Origin: Treponema sp.
Lineage (GTDB): Bacteria > Spirochaetota > Spirochaetia > Treponematales > Treponemataceae
Direction: 5' to 3'
DNA length: 46,470 nt
Assembly (NCBI GenBank): GCA_004554075.1
Contig: SFOB01000016.1
Span: 1-46,470 of the forward strand
In this document: positions 1 through 8,256 of the stretch, piece after piece
Position numbering within the stretch: the first letter of the stretch is position 1
Layout: each line of letters begins with the position of its first letter
Notes under the pieces: model-generated
What the model was told of the DNA's origin: nothing
The model's input: the letters and a program-made list of their open reading frames with translations, nothing else
Databases searched by the model: none
Position numbers and translations under genes: made by a program

Positions 1-154
1 TTGTTTCAAAGTATTCTTTAGCATCATCCTTGAGCTGAAGTCCGCCTGCAACAACCTTGGCACAGCCCTTTTTGAAGGTATCTGTCTTAATCAATGCAGC
101 AGCTGCAAGACCTGCAACTACTCCCCAAAGAAATTTCTTACTTCCGTCTGTCAT
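1..154 (-). CDS. Small membrane-anchored protein, partial (DUF6110/DUF1490-like)
   Basis: This gene runs off the left edge, so only the first 51 residues are visible. It starts at an ATG on the minus strand with an AGGAG ribosome-binding site at 161-165. The N-terminus has one short hydrophobic stretch (FLWGVVAGLAAAALI, about residues 8-22). A Lys/Gly-rich segment follows, ending in LQLKDDAKEYFE. The layout resembles small metal-transport-associated proteins such as DUF6110 or DUF1490, but this is a tentative match by eye. Two TTAG-N6-CTAA operators lie directly upstream, which suggests iron or metal control together with the feo operon. The function is unknown. Confidence 0.6.
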   Translation of the reverse strand, partial: MTDGSKKFLWGVVAGLAAAALIKTDTFKKGCAKVVAGGLQLKDDAKEYFET

Positions 155-173
155 ATCAGGCTCCTATAATATA

Positions 174-207
174 TTAGTTTATACTAACTTTAATTAGTAT
201 TTACTAA
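174..207. promoter_or_regulatory. Tandem DtxR-type operators (sites A and B)
   Basis: Two TTAG-N6-CTAA palindromes lie at 174-187 (TTAGTTTATACTAA) and 194-207 (TTAGTATTTACTAA), 20 bp apart, upstream of the minus-strand gene starting at 154. The core of the classical DtxR/IdeR box is TTAG-GTTAGC-CTAA, so spacing and arms match. A minus-strand promoter (TTGTTA, then TAGTAT) would overlap both sites. The same palindrome recurs at 317-330 and three times upstream of feoA. Confidence 0.65.
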
Positions 208-316
208 CAATATCACCAAATATAGTTATTTGCAACTAACAAATGAGCGAAAAGTGTTAAAAATTTAGCGGCTTTTGGTAGAGCGGGCAAAATCAGCCAT
301 ATAAAATCTTTAATTG

Positions 317-330
317 TTAGTTTTTTCTAA
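317..330. promoter_or_regulatory. DtxR-type operator (site C) before the RND exporter
   Basis: TTAG-TTTTTT-CTAA, with the same geometry as the other five sites, ends 24 bp before the RND start codon. A possible promoter (TTGGTA at 275-280, TATAAA at 300-305, 19-bp spacer) would place the site around the transcription start. The promoter is weakly supported; the palindrome itself is clear. Confidence 0.6.
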
Positions 331-354
331 CTTTATTTCCTTATGGAGGATTTT

Positions 355-2706
355 ATGAAAGTCTCAAAAATCAATAAGTTTTTCCGTAGAATCGGCGAAG
401 CTCAGATTAAACACCGCAAGCTTTGTCTGATTATTCTTTTTGCAGTTACACTCGTATGTCTTTCCGGAATGCGTAATTTCCGTTCAGAAAGCTCTAACAG
501 CGACTGGATTGTAAATGGCAGCGAAATCAAAAAGAACTCTGATCATTTTAAAGAAGTTTTTGGTAACGACCAGTATGTGCTCGTCCTGGTTCAGGCAGAT
601 GATGTTTTTGCCCCTGATGTTCTGAATATGATTGACCGCCTGGGAGAGCGGCTGGAAGCTGAAGTTCCTTTTGCAGATAAGGTTACTTCCCTCACAACTG
701 TTTCAATCCCGATTGGCGACGAAGAAGGTTTTGAAGTAAAAAGCCCTTTCAACGATGGCATTCCAAACAACCCACGCGAACTGGCAGAAAAGAAATCTTT
801 TATTATGAGCCGCGAATCTATCGTCAATAACCTTGTTTCTGACAATGCAAAAGAATGCTGGATTTCCTTAAAACTCAATCCTTTTAAAAATGAAAGCGAA
901 GATGTTTCTGCCGTAGGCCACGCCGCAGAAAAGGTTATTATGAGCGAGGAGTTCAAAAGCGACCGCTGGAGCCTTATGCCAATCGGAAGCGCCTACACCA
1001 CAGCCGAAAAGGAAGATGTGCTTACAAAGGATTTTGCATCCAGAATCGCACTCGGCTTCCTGGTTATGTTGATTTGTCTTATCATTTTTGCTCGTTCTCT
1101 TTCCGGTGTAATTGTTCCTTTCCTTGCAACTCTTTTTGGAATCGGAACCGTACTCGGCTTTACAGGCCTTATAAATGTTCCAGCCGATTCTGATATGATG
1201 ACACTCCCGGTTCTTTTGGGAATGGCCCTTTCTATCGGCTATGCACTTCACTATATCAACGCTTTCAAAATGCATTTCCGCCAGACCGGTAAAAGAAAAG
1301 AATCTGTAATTGAAGCAGTTGGTGAAACCGGCTGGCCAATTTTGTTCACTGTAATTACCACTGCAGTTTCACTCCTTTCCTTCCTTTTTGCAAATATCCG
1401 CCCTATGATCTGGCTTGGTGCAGTTGCATCAACAGTTGTCATCATGGTTTATCTTTATGTAGTAATTTTGATTCCGATTTTCCTCAGCTTCGGAAAAGAT
1501 AAAGAGCCAGCCCTTGCAGAAACAAAGGGTGCAACAAAGGCAGACCTGGCTTTTGAAAACATCGGTAAAAAGATTGTAAAACGCAGCAAGCTCGTTACGA
1601 TAACTTCTGTACTTGTGATTGTGCTTTGTATTCCTGGTCTTCTGAAAATGGAAGTAAACATGGACTACCTGAAGTTCATGGGCAACAAGGTTCCATTTGT
1701 TCAGCGAATCGAAAAAATCCTTGAAACAAAGCTGGGAAATATTTACAGCTATGACGTTATGATTGAGTTTGATGAGGAAGATGCTTTTAAAGATCCTGAA
1801 AATATGCTTGCTCTTGATAAACTTGAAAAGGACCTTGGAAAGCTTCAGATGACAAAGATTACAAACGGCAAACCTCGAGTAAGAAGTATTACAAGACAGG
1901 TAAAGGAAATGTACCGCGTTCTCAATGGTGATGACCCGGCATATTACACAATTCCTGAAGAACAGGATATGCTTACGCAGCTTCTCTTCTTCTATGAGAT
2001 TTCAAACAGCGAAGCTCTTTTTGATGAACTTTCCGAAAGCTACAATGCCGTTTATGCCCACGTAGAAATTTCTGATTACAATGCAAACCTGATTGTTGAA
2101 GATATTACCGCCGCAGAAGCAGCCGCAAAAAAATACTTCCCGACTGCCCATGTTGCAGTTGTAGGAACTATTGCAGAAAATGCAGCCATGAACGAAACGG
2201 TTGTAAAGAGCGAGCTTAAATCTTTTGGTGCTTCCTTCATCATGATTGCCATTCTTTTGATAATCGTATTTGCAAGCATCAGAACAGGCCTTATTGCAAT
2301 GATTCCAAATCTTGCACCGGTTCTTCTGATTGGTGCAGTTATGGGTTACTTCCACATGGCTCTTGATGAACTTACAATGATGATTATGCCAATGATTTTA
2401 GGAATTGCAGTTGATGATACAATTCACTTCTCCAATCACATCAAGACAAAGCTTGAAACAGGCAGAAGCTATGCAGACGCAGTTACAGAAAGCTTCCGCG
2501 AAATTGGAAAGACAATGGGAACAACAACCTTTATTTTGTGCGCAATGTTCCTCATGTACTGCTTCAGCCCTATTACAGCAATGTTCAGAATTGGTCTTCT
2601 TTCGATGATAGGTTTAGGCTCCGCACTTATTGCAGACTACACTCTCACCCCTGCTTTGATTTATCTTACAAAGCCGTTGGGAAAGAAACTTGATAGTCTA
2701 AACTAA
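355..2706 (+). CDS. MMPL/RND-family exporter
   Basis: This is a 783-residue inner-membrane RND-superfamily transporter of the MMPL (SSD-like) type. It would use the proton gradient to export a lipid, siderophore or other hydrophobic substrate. It shows the expected two-fold layout: one membrane helix near residue 30, a soluble loop, a helix cluster at about 230-410, then the same pattern again with helices at about 425 and 630-770. The repeat-end segments MALSIGYALHYINAF and MILGIAVDDTIHFSNH are typical of the family. An ATG at 343 overlaps the GGAGG ribosome-binding site (344-348), so the ATG at 355 is the better start. A DtxR-type operator upstream suggests iron control. The AraC-type gene follows 23 bp downstream, probably in the same transcript. 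The substrate cannot be read from the sequence. Confidence 0.85.
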   Translation: MKVSKINKFFRRIGEAQIKHRKLCLIILFAVTLVCLSGMRNFRSESSNSDWIVNGSEIKKNSDHFKEVFGNDQYVLVLVQADDVFAPDVLNMIDRLGERLEAEVPFADKVTSLTTVSIPIGDEEGFEVKSPFNDGIPNNPRELAEKKSFIMSRESIVNNLVSDNAKECWISLKLNPFKNESEDVSAVGHAAEKVIMSEEFKSDRWSLMPIGSAYTTAEKEDVLTKDFASRIALGFLVMLICLIIFARSLSGVIVPFLATLFGIGTVLGFTGLINVPADSDMMTLPVLLGMALSIGYALHYINAFKMHFRQTGKRKESVIEAVGETGWPILFTVITTAVSLLSFLFANIRPMIWLGAVASTVVIMVYLYVVILIPIFLSFGKDKEPALAETKGATKADLAFENIGKKIVKRSKLVTITSVLVIVLCIPGLLKMEVNMDYLKFMGNKVPFVQRIEKILETKLGNIYSYDVMIEFDEEDAFKDPENMLALDKLEKDLGKLQMTKITNGKPRVRSITRQVKEMYRVLNGDDPAYYTIPEEQDMLTQLLFFYEISNSEALFDELSESYNAVYAHVEISDYNANLIVEDITAAEAAAKKYFPTAHVAVVGTIAENAAMNETVVKSELKSFGASFIMIAILLIIVFASIRTGLIAMIPNLAPVLLIGAVMGYFHMALDELTMMIMPMILGIAVDDTIHFSNHIKTKLETGRSYADAVTESFREIGKTMGTTTFILCAMFLMYCFSPITAMFRIGLLSMIGLGSALIADYTLTPALIYLTKPLGKKLDSLN

Positions 2707-2729
2707 CAATGTTATGATAGTCTTATCCT

Positions 2730-3683
2730 ATGAGTATAAATAAAAATGTAGTCGTTCAGGGTAAGGCTATCAAACTTGAGCTTGATGGAAGTGGTTCCCT
2801 CTCAAACTCCTTTGGTAAACTGAATTTGGAAAAGTCAAAAAGTCGAGAAAATATAAAATACAACAGCTGGAATGTACAGGTCCAGAAAACAACCTTTGCC
2901 GAAGAAAAAGACAATTGCGGTCGTGATGAAATCCAGATTATGTTCAATCTGAGTCAGGATATCAGATGGGCTTATTCCTTTCACACAGGCAGCGAAACAG
3001 TTGAAATGGCAAAGGGCGAAGTCTGCGTTTTCAGAAACAATAATTATGCAACGGGAATGACTTACGAGGCCGGAGCAAATTTTGTTTTCAAGAATCTGCA
3101 GATGCCGACAAGCTACTTTCAGGAATTGCTTTCAAAATATTTTACCGACCAGAATATCACAAACCTGAAAGAACATTTTTTGACCCACGTTACAAAAACA
3201 ATAATTACGCCGGAGATGTACCGTGTTCTTTCCGAGATAGACACCGCCGACCGCTTCAAAGAATACGAAGGCGTTTACACCGAAGGCAAAATGATTGAAC
3301 TCACTGCCTTGGTACTCTACGGAATTGCCTATCACAAAACAGATGAAATTAAACGCCTGCCCCAGCCAAACAAAAATGATGTAGAACGCGTTGAAGTTCT
3401 TCGTGAAAAAATCCAGCGAAACCCGGCCCTTGAATACGATGCACAAACTGTTGCCGACGAACTTGGTATGAGCATCAGCAAATTAAACAGAGTCTTCCGC
3501 ACATTGTACGCCACTTCCCTGCACTCCTACGTTCAGGACAAACGCCTCGAATACGCCGCCCGCCTTCTGCAGGAAAATGACCTCCCGATTTCCCAGGCAG
3601 CCCAATTGTCAGGGTACACCAACATGAGCCACTTTTCAAAATCCTTTATAAAAAAGTTTGGTGTCCTCCCTAAAGATTTTTAA
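2730..3683 (+). CDS. AraC-family transcriptional regulator (PchR-like)
   Basis: This 317-residue protein has a C-terminal AraC-type DNA-binding region at about residues 220-317: two helix-turn-helix units (VADELGMSISKLNRVFRTLY and the segment around ISQAAQLSGYTNMSHFS), ending FIKKFGVLPKDF. The N-terminal 200 residues would be the sensing domain. The overall form resembles PchR-type regulators that respond to siderophores, which fits the upstream operator and exporter, but the effector is an inference. It lies 23 bp behind the RND gene with no clear ribosome-binding site, so translation may depend on the upstream gene. Confidence 0.8.
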   Translation: MSINKNVVVQGKAIKLELDGSGSLSNSFGKLNLEKSKSRENIKYNSWNVQVQKTTFAEEKDNCGRDEIQIMFNLSQDIRWAYSFHTGSETVEMAKGEVCVFRNNNYATGMTYEAGANFVFKNLQMPTSYFQELLSKYFTDQNITNLKEHFLTHVTKTIITPEMYRVLSEIDTADRFKEYEGVYTEGKMIELTALVLYGIAYHKTDEIKRLPQPNKNDVERVEVLREKIQRNPALEYDAQTVADELGMSISKLNRVFRTLYATSLHSYVQDKRLEYAARLLQENDLPISQAAQLSGYTNMSHFSKSFIKKFGVLPKDF

Positions 3684-3778
3684 TAGCAGGCACCGCAAGA
3701 GGAACCAGTCTTCCTTGGCGACCAGGAAGCAATTCCCGTAATATATTTTCCTTAAAAATCTAATTTATTCAGTTTCTA

Positions 3779-3807
3779 TTGAAAACCAGTCTGTGTTCCT
3801 ATATATT
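3779..3807 (+). promoter_or_regulatory. Sigma70 promoter for the small lipoprotein
   Basis: TTGAAA at 3779-3784 and TATATT at 3802-3807 are separated by 17 bp and lie about 40 bp upstream of the lipoprotein start. The lipoprotein gene is therefore probably its own transcription unit. Confidence 0.55.
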
Positions 3808-3848
3808 TAAGCAATTACATCACGTTATGTAAAAAAATGGAGTTATTT

Positions 3849-4292
3849 ATGAAAAAGAGATTTGGTTTAATTGCTTTGCTTTTGACAGTTGTATTTATGC
3901 TTTCAAGCTGTCAATTAATTCAGGCATTCAACGCATTCAAAGAACTTGCTAATGAAATTAGAGACTATACTTCAGTTTATGTAGCTAATGGTACAGCTGC
4001 AACTATCAATGTTTATTACGAACAAGATTCTGCAAACCTTAAAGATGGTGCTACACCGCAGAAAGGAAGTTTTGATCTTAACAAGGATGCTGTAAAGGAA
4101 AAGGCTTTTACTACAGGTTATTTCAAGCTTATAGTTAATAATGAACAGGTAATGCCAGGTGAAGGTGCTTCAAGACTTCAGAGTCCTTCTAATTCTGGAT
4201 ACTATGATTTGTCGGCAAATACAAAAATCACAATTAAAGAAGATACTGACGGTAACTACATTTATACAAGTGAATCAAGAAGCAGCAACTAA
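3849..4292 (+). CDS. Small secreted lipoprotein, function unknown
   Basis: This 147-residue protein has a lipoprotein signal peptide: KKR, a hydrophobic core, then the lipobox LSSC with the lipidated Cys near residue 21. The mature part is beta-rich in appearance (TSVYVANGTAATINVYYE and KITIKEDTDGNYIYTSE). No family is recognised. An ATG at 3837 overlaps the GGAG ribosome-binding site, so the start at 3849 is preferred. A strong terminator follows at 4315. It is probably anchored in the outer or inner membrane facing the periplasm, or exposed at the surface. Confidence 0.75.
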   Translation: MKKRFGLIALLLTVVFMLSSCQLIQAFNAFKELANEIRDYTSVYVANGTAATINVYYEQDSANLKDGATPQKGSFDLNKDAVKEKAFTTGYFKLIVNNEQVMPGEGASRLQSPSNSGYYDLSANTKITIKEDTDGNYIYTSESRSSN

Positions 4293-4314
4293 GTTGTCCT
4301 GTTAACATAATAAA

Positions 4315-4355
4315 CCCGGCATTTTCATTTTAAGTGAAGTGCCGGGTATTTTTTT
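4315..4355 (+). terminator. Rho-independent terminator after the lipoprotein
   Basis: A perfect stem of CCCGGCA with TGCCGGG (arms 4315-4321 and 4340-4346) is followed by a T-rich run to 4355. Confidence 0.85.
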
Positions 4356-4359
4356 ACTC

Positions 4360-4596
4360 CTTAAAAAACTATTAAATCAAAAAATGTCATCAGTCAATAC
4401 AAAATCCCATAAAGTAACCAAAGTTACCAATATTTGTGACTAATACCCCCCCCTTTTGAAAGTAAAAAAAATTTCTTTTTACATAATGATTTTTTAACTT
4501 TCGAAAAATTGTTTTATAAAAAATCCCGCCTATAATGTAGTCATAAAGTAAAAAAGCAGGCAGCCAAAAGGCGGCAGCTTACACAGGAGTTTAATA
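4360..4596 (+). promoter_or_regulatory. Promoter region of the SemiSWEET fusion gene
   Basis: A promoter is visible: TTGTTT at 4509-4514 and TATAAT at 4531-4536 with a 16-bp spacer. Further upstream are a short palindrome, GTAAC-CAAA-GTTAC at 4414-4427, which could be an operator, and a run of eight C at 4446-4453. The leader is about 55 nt and ends in an AGGAG ribosome-binding site before the ATG at 4597. Confidence 0.55.
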
Positions 4597-5562
4597 ATGA
4601 ATTTTGCACATCTTTTTGAAGCAGCAATGTTAGTTTGTTTTGGTTTTTCATGGCCTTTGAATGTAATGAAAGCTTATAGAGCCCGCACAGCAAAGGGAAC
4701 CAGTCTTCCATTTATCATTTTGATTATCACTGGTTATGTGGCAGGAATTACTGCAAAAATCATCAACGGTCAGTTCAACTATGTTCTTGCCGTTTACTTC
4801 CTGAATCTGGCAATTGTTATGACAAATGTTTTTGTTTACATCAGAAACAAAGCATTGGATAAAAAGGTTGAGGCTAAAAACAGTCTCAAAATCACAGCTA
4901 ATGACATTAAGAATGTTGTAGAAAAGGAGGAAACTATGATGAACTACACAAATTCTTTGGACGAATATATTCACAAGCCTGCAGTAACTGCAGAAAAGAA
5001 GAATGCCGTTATCCTTATGGGTGGCAGCGTAGACAGAGAGATTCCTGTAAGCAATCTTGCTAAAGAATTCAACTTCAACTTCGACATCTACAACAAGAGT
5101 GCAGCAAAACTTTCTGTTGCAAATGCTAACGACTACTTCCAGAAGAACATTGCTTCCCTTGAGCCGGAAGGAATCCTTCTTCACATCGGTGAATCAGATA
5201 TTCAGCTTTTCAAATCAGATTCAACTGCCTTTGACAGAAATTATCTGAATCTTATTGAGAGCATCAAAAACTGCAACAAGAACTGCCGTATAGCACTTGT
5301 ATCAATTGAAAATCCTGCTAACGATAAATCAGTTAATCTTATGAATGCACACATCAAGGCAATTGCTGCAGCTGAAAAAGCAAACTTCATCAGCCTTGAA
5401 AATGCAAGACTGTGGAATCCGGAAGCAACAAAAACTTCATCAGCCTTTGCTTACAACATGGGTTTGAAGATCCGCAAACCTTTGCGTGACGTTGCAGAAA
5501 TCCTTTACAGCTGGGCCTTCCACAATATCAAGAGCAATACAACCGAAACACTGGTTGGTTAA
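4597..5562 (+). CDS. PQ-loop (SemiSWEET) membrane domain fused to an SGNH-like domain
   Basis: Residues 1-90 form a three-helix SemiSWEET/PQ-loop unit. They include the typical PQ-like stretch FGFSWPLNVMKAYRARTAKG followed by TSLPF. SemiSWEET proteins move small sugars as dimers. A charged linker (about 90-115) leads to a soluble domain of about 185 residues that looks like an SGNH/GDSL hydrolase fold. It has a block-I-like ILMGGSVDRE near residue 122 and a GESD segment where SGNH enzymes carry GxND. The usual catalytic blocks are therefore degenerate and activity is uncertain. The start has an AGGAG site. Most SemiSWEETs are single-domain proteins of about 90 residues, so the fusion is unusual. 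Confidence 0.65.
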   Translation: MNFAHLFEAAMLVCFGFSWPLNVMKAYRARTAKGTSLPFIILIITGYVAGITAKIINGQFNYVLAVYFLNLAIVMTNVFVYIRNKALDKKVEAKNSLKITANDIKNVVEKEETMMNYTNSLDEYIHKPAVTAEKKNAVILMGGSVDREIPVSNLAKEFNFNFDIYNKSAAKLSVANANDYFQKNIASLEPEGILLHIGESDIQLFKSDSTAFDRNYLNLIESIKNCNKNCRIALVSIENPANDKSVNLMNAHIKAIAAAEKANFISLENARLWNPEATKTSSAFAYNMGLKIRKPLRDVAEILYSWAFHNIKSNTTETLVG

Positions 5563-5570
5563 ATACCTCC

Positions 5571-5602
5571 GGAGCTGTCCTTCTGGGCAGCTCCTTTTTT
5601 TT
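5571..5602 (+). terminator. Rho-independent terminator
   Basis: The stem pairs GGAGCTG (5571-5577) with CAGCTCC (5588-5594) and is followed by eight T. It closes the SemiSWEET-fusion transcript. Confidence 0.85.
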
Positions 5603-5666
5603 CGGTGCTTTATCCATAAATCTGGTGTATAATATATTTTATGGTCCAGCCAGCCAAGGATAAAAC

Positions 5667-7460
5667 ATGTTTGTAAATAAACTTAATCAGTTATTTAAAC
5701 CAGATAGAATCCTCTACTACACCGAAGTTACCCCCCAAGAAATCCAGGCTTTTTATAAAGGCAAGCTACCAGAAAGCATTTCAAAATATTCAAACGCATT
5801 TGGAACTTATGATTATCCAGGCATCTTTTTTATAAAAGATTTTCAGAAAGAAGTAATTGGAATTGAATACAGAGCAAATGACCAGAGAGTCACTTATCCT
5901 GCAGACCTTAAGACTCTGGCACTTGATGCATCTTTTTTTTATTCTGTAGAAATTGATGATGATGTTGAAATAAATTACCCTTTCATCCAGAAACTTTTTG
6001 CAGATGTTGCTAAGGAAGATAATGCTCACAGACCTTACAGCGACCTTTACATAAAAGAAAATCCGAGAGTAATAAGCGTATTTCACGACTACAAGAAAAA
6101 CAGGCTCCTCTATGAATGGAAGCTTGAAAATGACAGAGCCATTCATGTTATGAATGACGATATTTCTCAATTCCCAAAAGAAAATCTTTATAACTCTGCT
6201 TTTAAAGATTTGATTACCGGTAATTACAACTGGAATCATCTTGAAGCCTATCTTGAAGTTCCTTCCGACAAGGGCATTACAGATTACGCTTTTGCCCATT
6301 TTGATGTAAAGGAATTCCGTGTAATCAACGAAGCCTATGGTCACATTGCGGCTAACAAAGTTCTCTCTAATATTGTAAAAGCAATAAATGAATCTGATTT
6401 TATTCTTGCAAGCGGCCGCTGTCATAACGACAATTTTGCAATCCTCATAAAGGACATGCCGGAAGAAGAACTTGTTCAAAAGCTCCGGGATTTTTTTGAA
6501 AAACTTTCTGTACTCGAAGAAGATCCCAACTATAAGATTTATTATAAATGCGGTCTAGTACCAATGCAGCGTGCCATGCTTTCAGGAAACCGTGTTGCTG
6601 ACTTTGCAAAAATGGCCCAGGCACTTGCTACCAATCAGAAGAAAACAGAAATCATTATTTATACCGACGAAATGCACGACAATCTTTCCTGGGGTAACTA
6701 CATTAAAGCCTATGTAGAAACCGCAATTGAGCAGGATGAATTTCTTGTATATCTTCAGCCAAAATTTGATATAAAGAGCGAACACATAAAAGGTGCCGAA
6801 GCCCTGATCCGCTGGAACTATAAAAACAAAGATTTCCTGCCGCCTTACCGCTTTATTCCTTTCTTTGAAAAGGATGGCTCTATCGGAAAGATTGATGATC
6901 TGGTTCTGAAGAAGGTTTGTACTGCTCTTGCAAAATGGGAAAAAGAAGGAAAGGCCCTTTATCCGATTTCCGTAAACCTTTCTCGCAGCCGCATGGATGA
7001 TCCAAGACTCATTGATAATCTTGTAAGCATTATTGACCACTATGGTGTAGACCATCAGCTTATTGATTTTGAACTTACAGAAAGCGCAACCTACGACAAT
7101 ACGGAGCATATGCTCTCTGTGCTGGAAGAACTCCGTAAACGTGGTTTTAAGATTTCAATGGATGATTTTGGAACGGGCTACTCTTCCCTTTCGCTTCTAA
7201 CGCAGATGCCGATTAATACTCTGAAAATCGATAAAAGTTTTGTAGATAAAGTAGCCACAGAAATGGAAAGCAAAGAAGATCTTATTGTTCTGCGACACAT
7301 TATAACCCTGGCTAAGGAACTTGGTTTTGTCTGTCTTGCAGAAGGAGCCGAAAGTAAAAATCAGGTAGACCGCCTCCGCGAACTTGGCTGTGAAATTATT
7401 CAGGGCTACTATTACAGTAAACCGATTCCAATTTCGGAATATGAAGAAAAATATCTATAA
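5667..7460 (+). CDS. Cyclic-di-GMP phosphodiesterase (degenerate GGDEF + EAL)
   Basis: This is a 597-residue cytoplasmic protein without membrane helices. The N-terminal about 190 residues are of unknown, possibly sensory, function. A GGDEF-like domain follows at about 195-340, but its signature is replaced by CHNDNF, so cyclase activity is unlikely and it may serve as a regulatory GTP-binding domain. The EAL domain (about 345-595) keeps the metal and catalytic residues: AEALIRW, the N of NLSRS, ELTES, MDDFGTGYSS, the K of KIDKS, and the E of AEGAES. It should hydrolyse c-di-GMP, a signal that in spirochaetes affects motility and surface attachment. An AAGGA ribosome-binding site precedes the ATG. 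A TATAAT at 5628-5633 may be its -10 element. Confidence 0.85.
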   Translation: MFVNKLNQLFKPDRILYYTEVTPQEIQAFYKGKLPESISKYSNAFGTYDYPGIFFIKDFQKEVIGIEYRANDQRVTYPADLKTLALDASFFYSVEIDDDVEINYPFIQKLFADVAKEDNAHRPYSDLYIKENPRVISVFHDYKKNRLLYEWKLENDRAIHVMNDDISQFPKENLYNSAFKDLITGNYNWNHLEAYLEVPSDKGITDYAFAHFDVKEFRVINEAYGHIAANKVLSNIVKAINESDFILASGRCHNDNFAILIKDMPEEELVQKLRDFFEKLSVLEEDPNYKIYYKCGLVPMQRAMLSGNRVADFAKMAQALATNQKKTEIIIYTDEMHDNLSWGNYIKAYVETAIEQDEFLVYLQPKFDIKSEHIKGAEALIRWNYKNKDFLPPYRFIPFFEKDGSIGKIDDLVLKKVCTALAKWEKEGKALYPISVNLSRSRMDDPRLIDNLVSIIDHYGVDHQLIDFELTESATYDNTEHMLSVLEELRKRGFKISMDDFGTGYSSLSLLTQMPINTLKIDKSFVDKVATEMESKEDLIVLRHIITLAKELGFVCLAEGAESKNQVDRLRELGCEIIQGYYYSKPIPISEYEEKYL

Positions 7461-7499
7461 ATGAAAAAAGCAGTCCCGCGAGAGACTGCTTTTTTCATT
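7460..7499. terminator. Bidirectional terminator between convergent genes
   Basis: A perfect inverted repeat has arms at 7460-7475 and 7484-7499, with core GCAGTC/GACTGC flanked by A6 and T6. It can end both the EAL gene and the feo operon on the opposite strand. Confidence 0.85.
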
Positions 7500-7512
7500 A
7501 GAAGTGCAAGTA

Positions 7513-7890
7513 TTATTTCTTTGCTTCTTTATTCTGCTTAACCAGCTTTTTAATTGCCTTGAAAGATTCAGGGCTGATATCATGTTCAATTTTGCAGGCA
7601 TCTTCTGAAGCAATTGCTGATTTTACACCAATCTGCTCAAAGAATTCTGTAAGAATTGTATGGCGCTCATAAATTGTCTTTGCAATTTCTGCACCCTTTG
7701 GAAGAAGTTTAATGGTCTGATCTGACTCAATGGAAATATATTCTTCTTTTTCGAGATTATGCAAAGCCACGCTTACAGAAGGGCGTGAAAACTTCATTTC
7801 TTTTGCGATATCGATTGAGCGTACAGCTCCCTGTTTTGAAAGAACTAAAATTGTCTCAAGATACATTTCTGCAGATTCTTTAATTACCAT
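7513..7890 (-). CDS. DtxR-family metal-dependent repressor, iron-type ligands
   Basis: This 125-residue regulator has an N-terminal winged helix (SIDIAKEMKFSRPSVSVALH) and the DtxR dimerisation domain. It lacks the C-terminal SH3-like domain. The primary metal site can be read: Met9 in SAEMYLE, and Cys99, Glu102 and His103 in ACKIEH. This matches DtxR/IdeR (Met10, Cys102, Glu105, His106) rather than manganese-type MntR, which has Asp at the Met position. The ancillary site looks incomplete: His77 is present but Thr81 stands in place of Glu. It is the last gene of the feo operon, has an AGAGGT ribosome-binding site, and is the obvious candidate to bind the TTAG-N6-CTAA operators. Confidence 0.85.
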   Translation of the reverse strand: MVIKESAEMYLETILVLSKQGAVRSIDIAKEMKFSRPSVSVALHNLEKEEYISIESDQTIKLLPKGAEIAKTIYERHTILTEFFEQIGVKSAIASEDACKIEHDISPESFKAIKKLVKQNKEAKK

Positions 7891-7954
7891 TTTCTACCTC
7901 TTGAGATAATTATAATAGAAGTGATTATTTAAGACAACTGTTAATTTTTGAATG

Positions 7955-8152
7955 TTAGTTTTTCTTGCAGGCTGATTTATGATTAGCAAGAAAGGCTTCT
8001 GCATGAGGATATGATGCACTGCAGGCATGCCCGCAGGCACCGCAGTTGCCGCCACAGGAAGGGTGGCGGCCGGAGCGCTTAGATTTAATCATGGAAACAA
8101 TAACCAGAGTTATGATAGAAATGAGGATTATACTTACGATTATTGTTCCCAT
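7955..8152 (-). CDS. FeoB-associated Cys-rich membrane protein
   Basis: This 65-residue protein starts at the ATG (MGTIIVS) that has an AGGAG site 7 nt upstream; a longer reading frame exists but has no such site. One membrane helix (about residues 3-22) is followed by a basic stretch and the Cys cluster CGGNCGACGHAC. It belongs to the FeoB-associated Cys-rich family, often placed where FeoC occurs in other bacteria. It lies downstream of feoB, separated by a palindromic repeat. The role in iron delivery or FeoB assembly is inferred from context. Confidence 0.8.
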   Translation of the reverse strand: MGTIIVSIILISIITLVIVSMIKSKRSGRHPSCGGNCGACGHACSASYPHAEAFLANHKSACKKN

Positions 8153-8169
8153 AATAAAACTCCTAGTCG

Positions 8170-8256
8170 GCAAGCACAGCTTGCCTCTGTGCCATTCTTT
8201 CGATGAACCTAAAACGACCCTATCGGCTCGTTTTTTAACGGTTCTTCGATTTTAGG
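8170..8256. repeat. Dispersed palindromic repeat, copy 1 (about 87 bp)
   Basis: This segment matches 20893-20979 over about 87 bp, including ATTCTTTCGATGAACC, AAAACGA, GGCTCGTTTTTTAACGG and TTCTTCGATTTTAG. It can fold as a long imperfect hairpin. It overlaps the feoB stop codon on the minus strand. It may work as a terminator or mRNA 3'-end stabiliser within the operon. Confidence 0.75.

Noticed and set aside
223..238. Possible seventh operator, TAGTT-N6-AACTA
   Set aside because: The half-sites are shifted by one base relative to TTAG-N6-CTAA, so it does not fit the motif shared by the other six.
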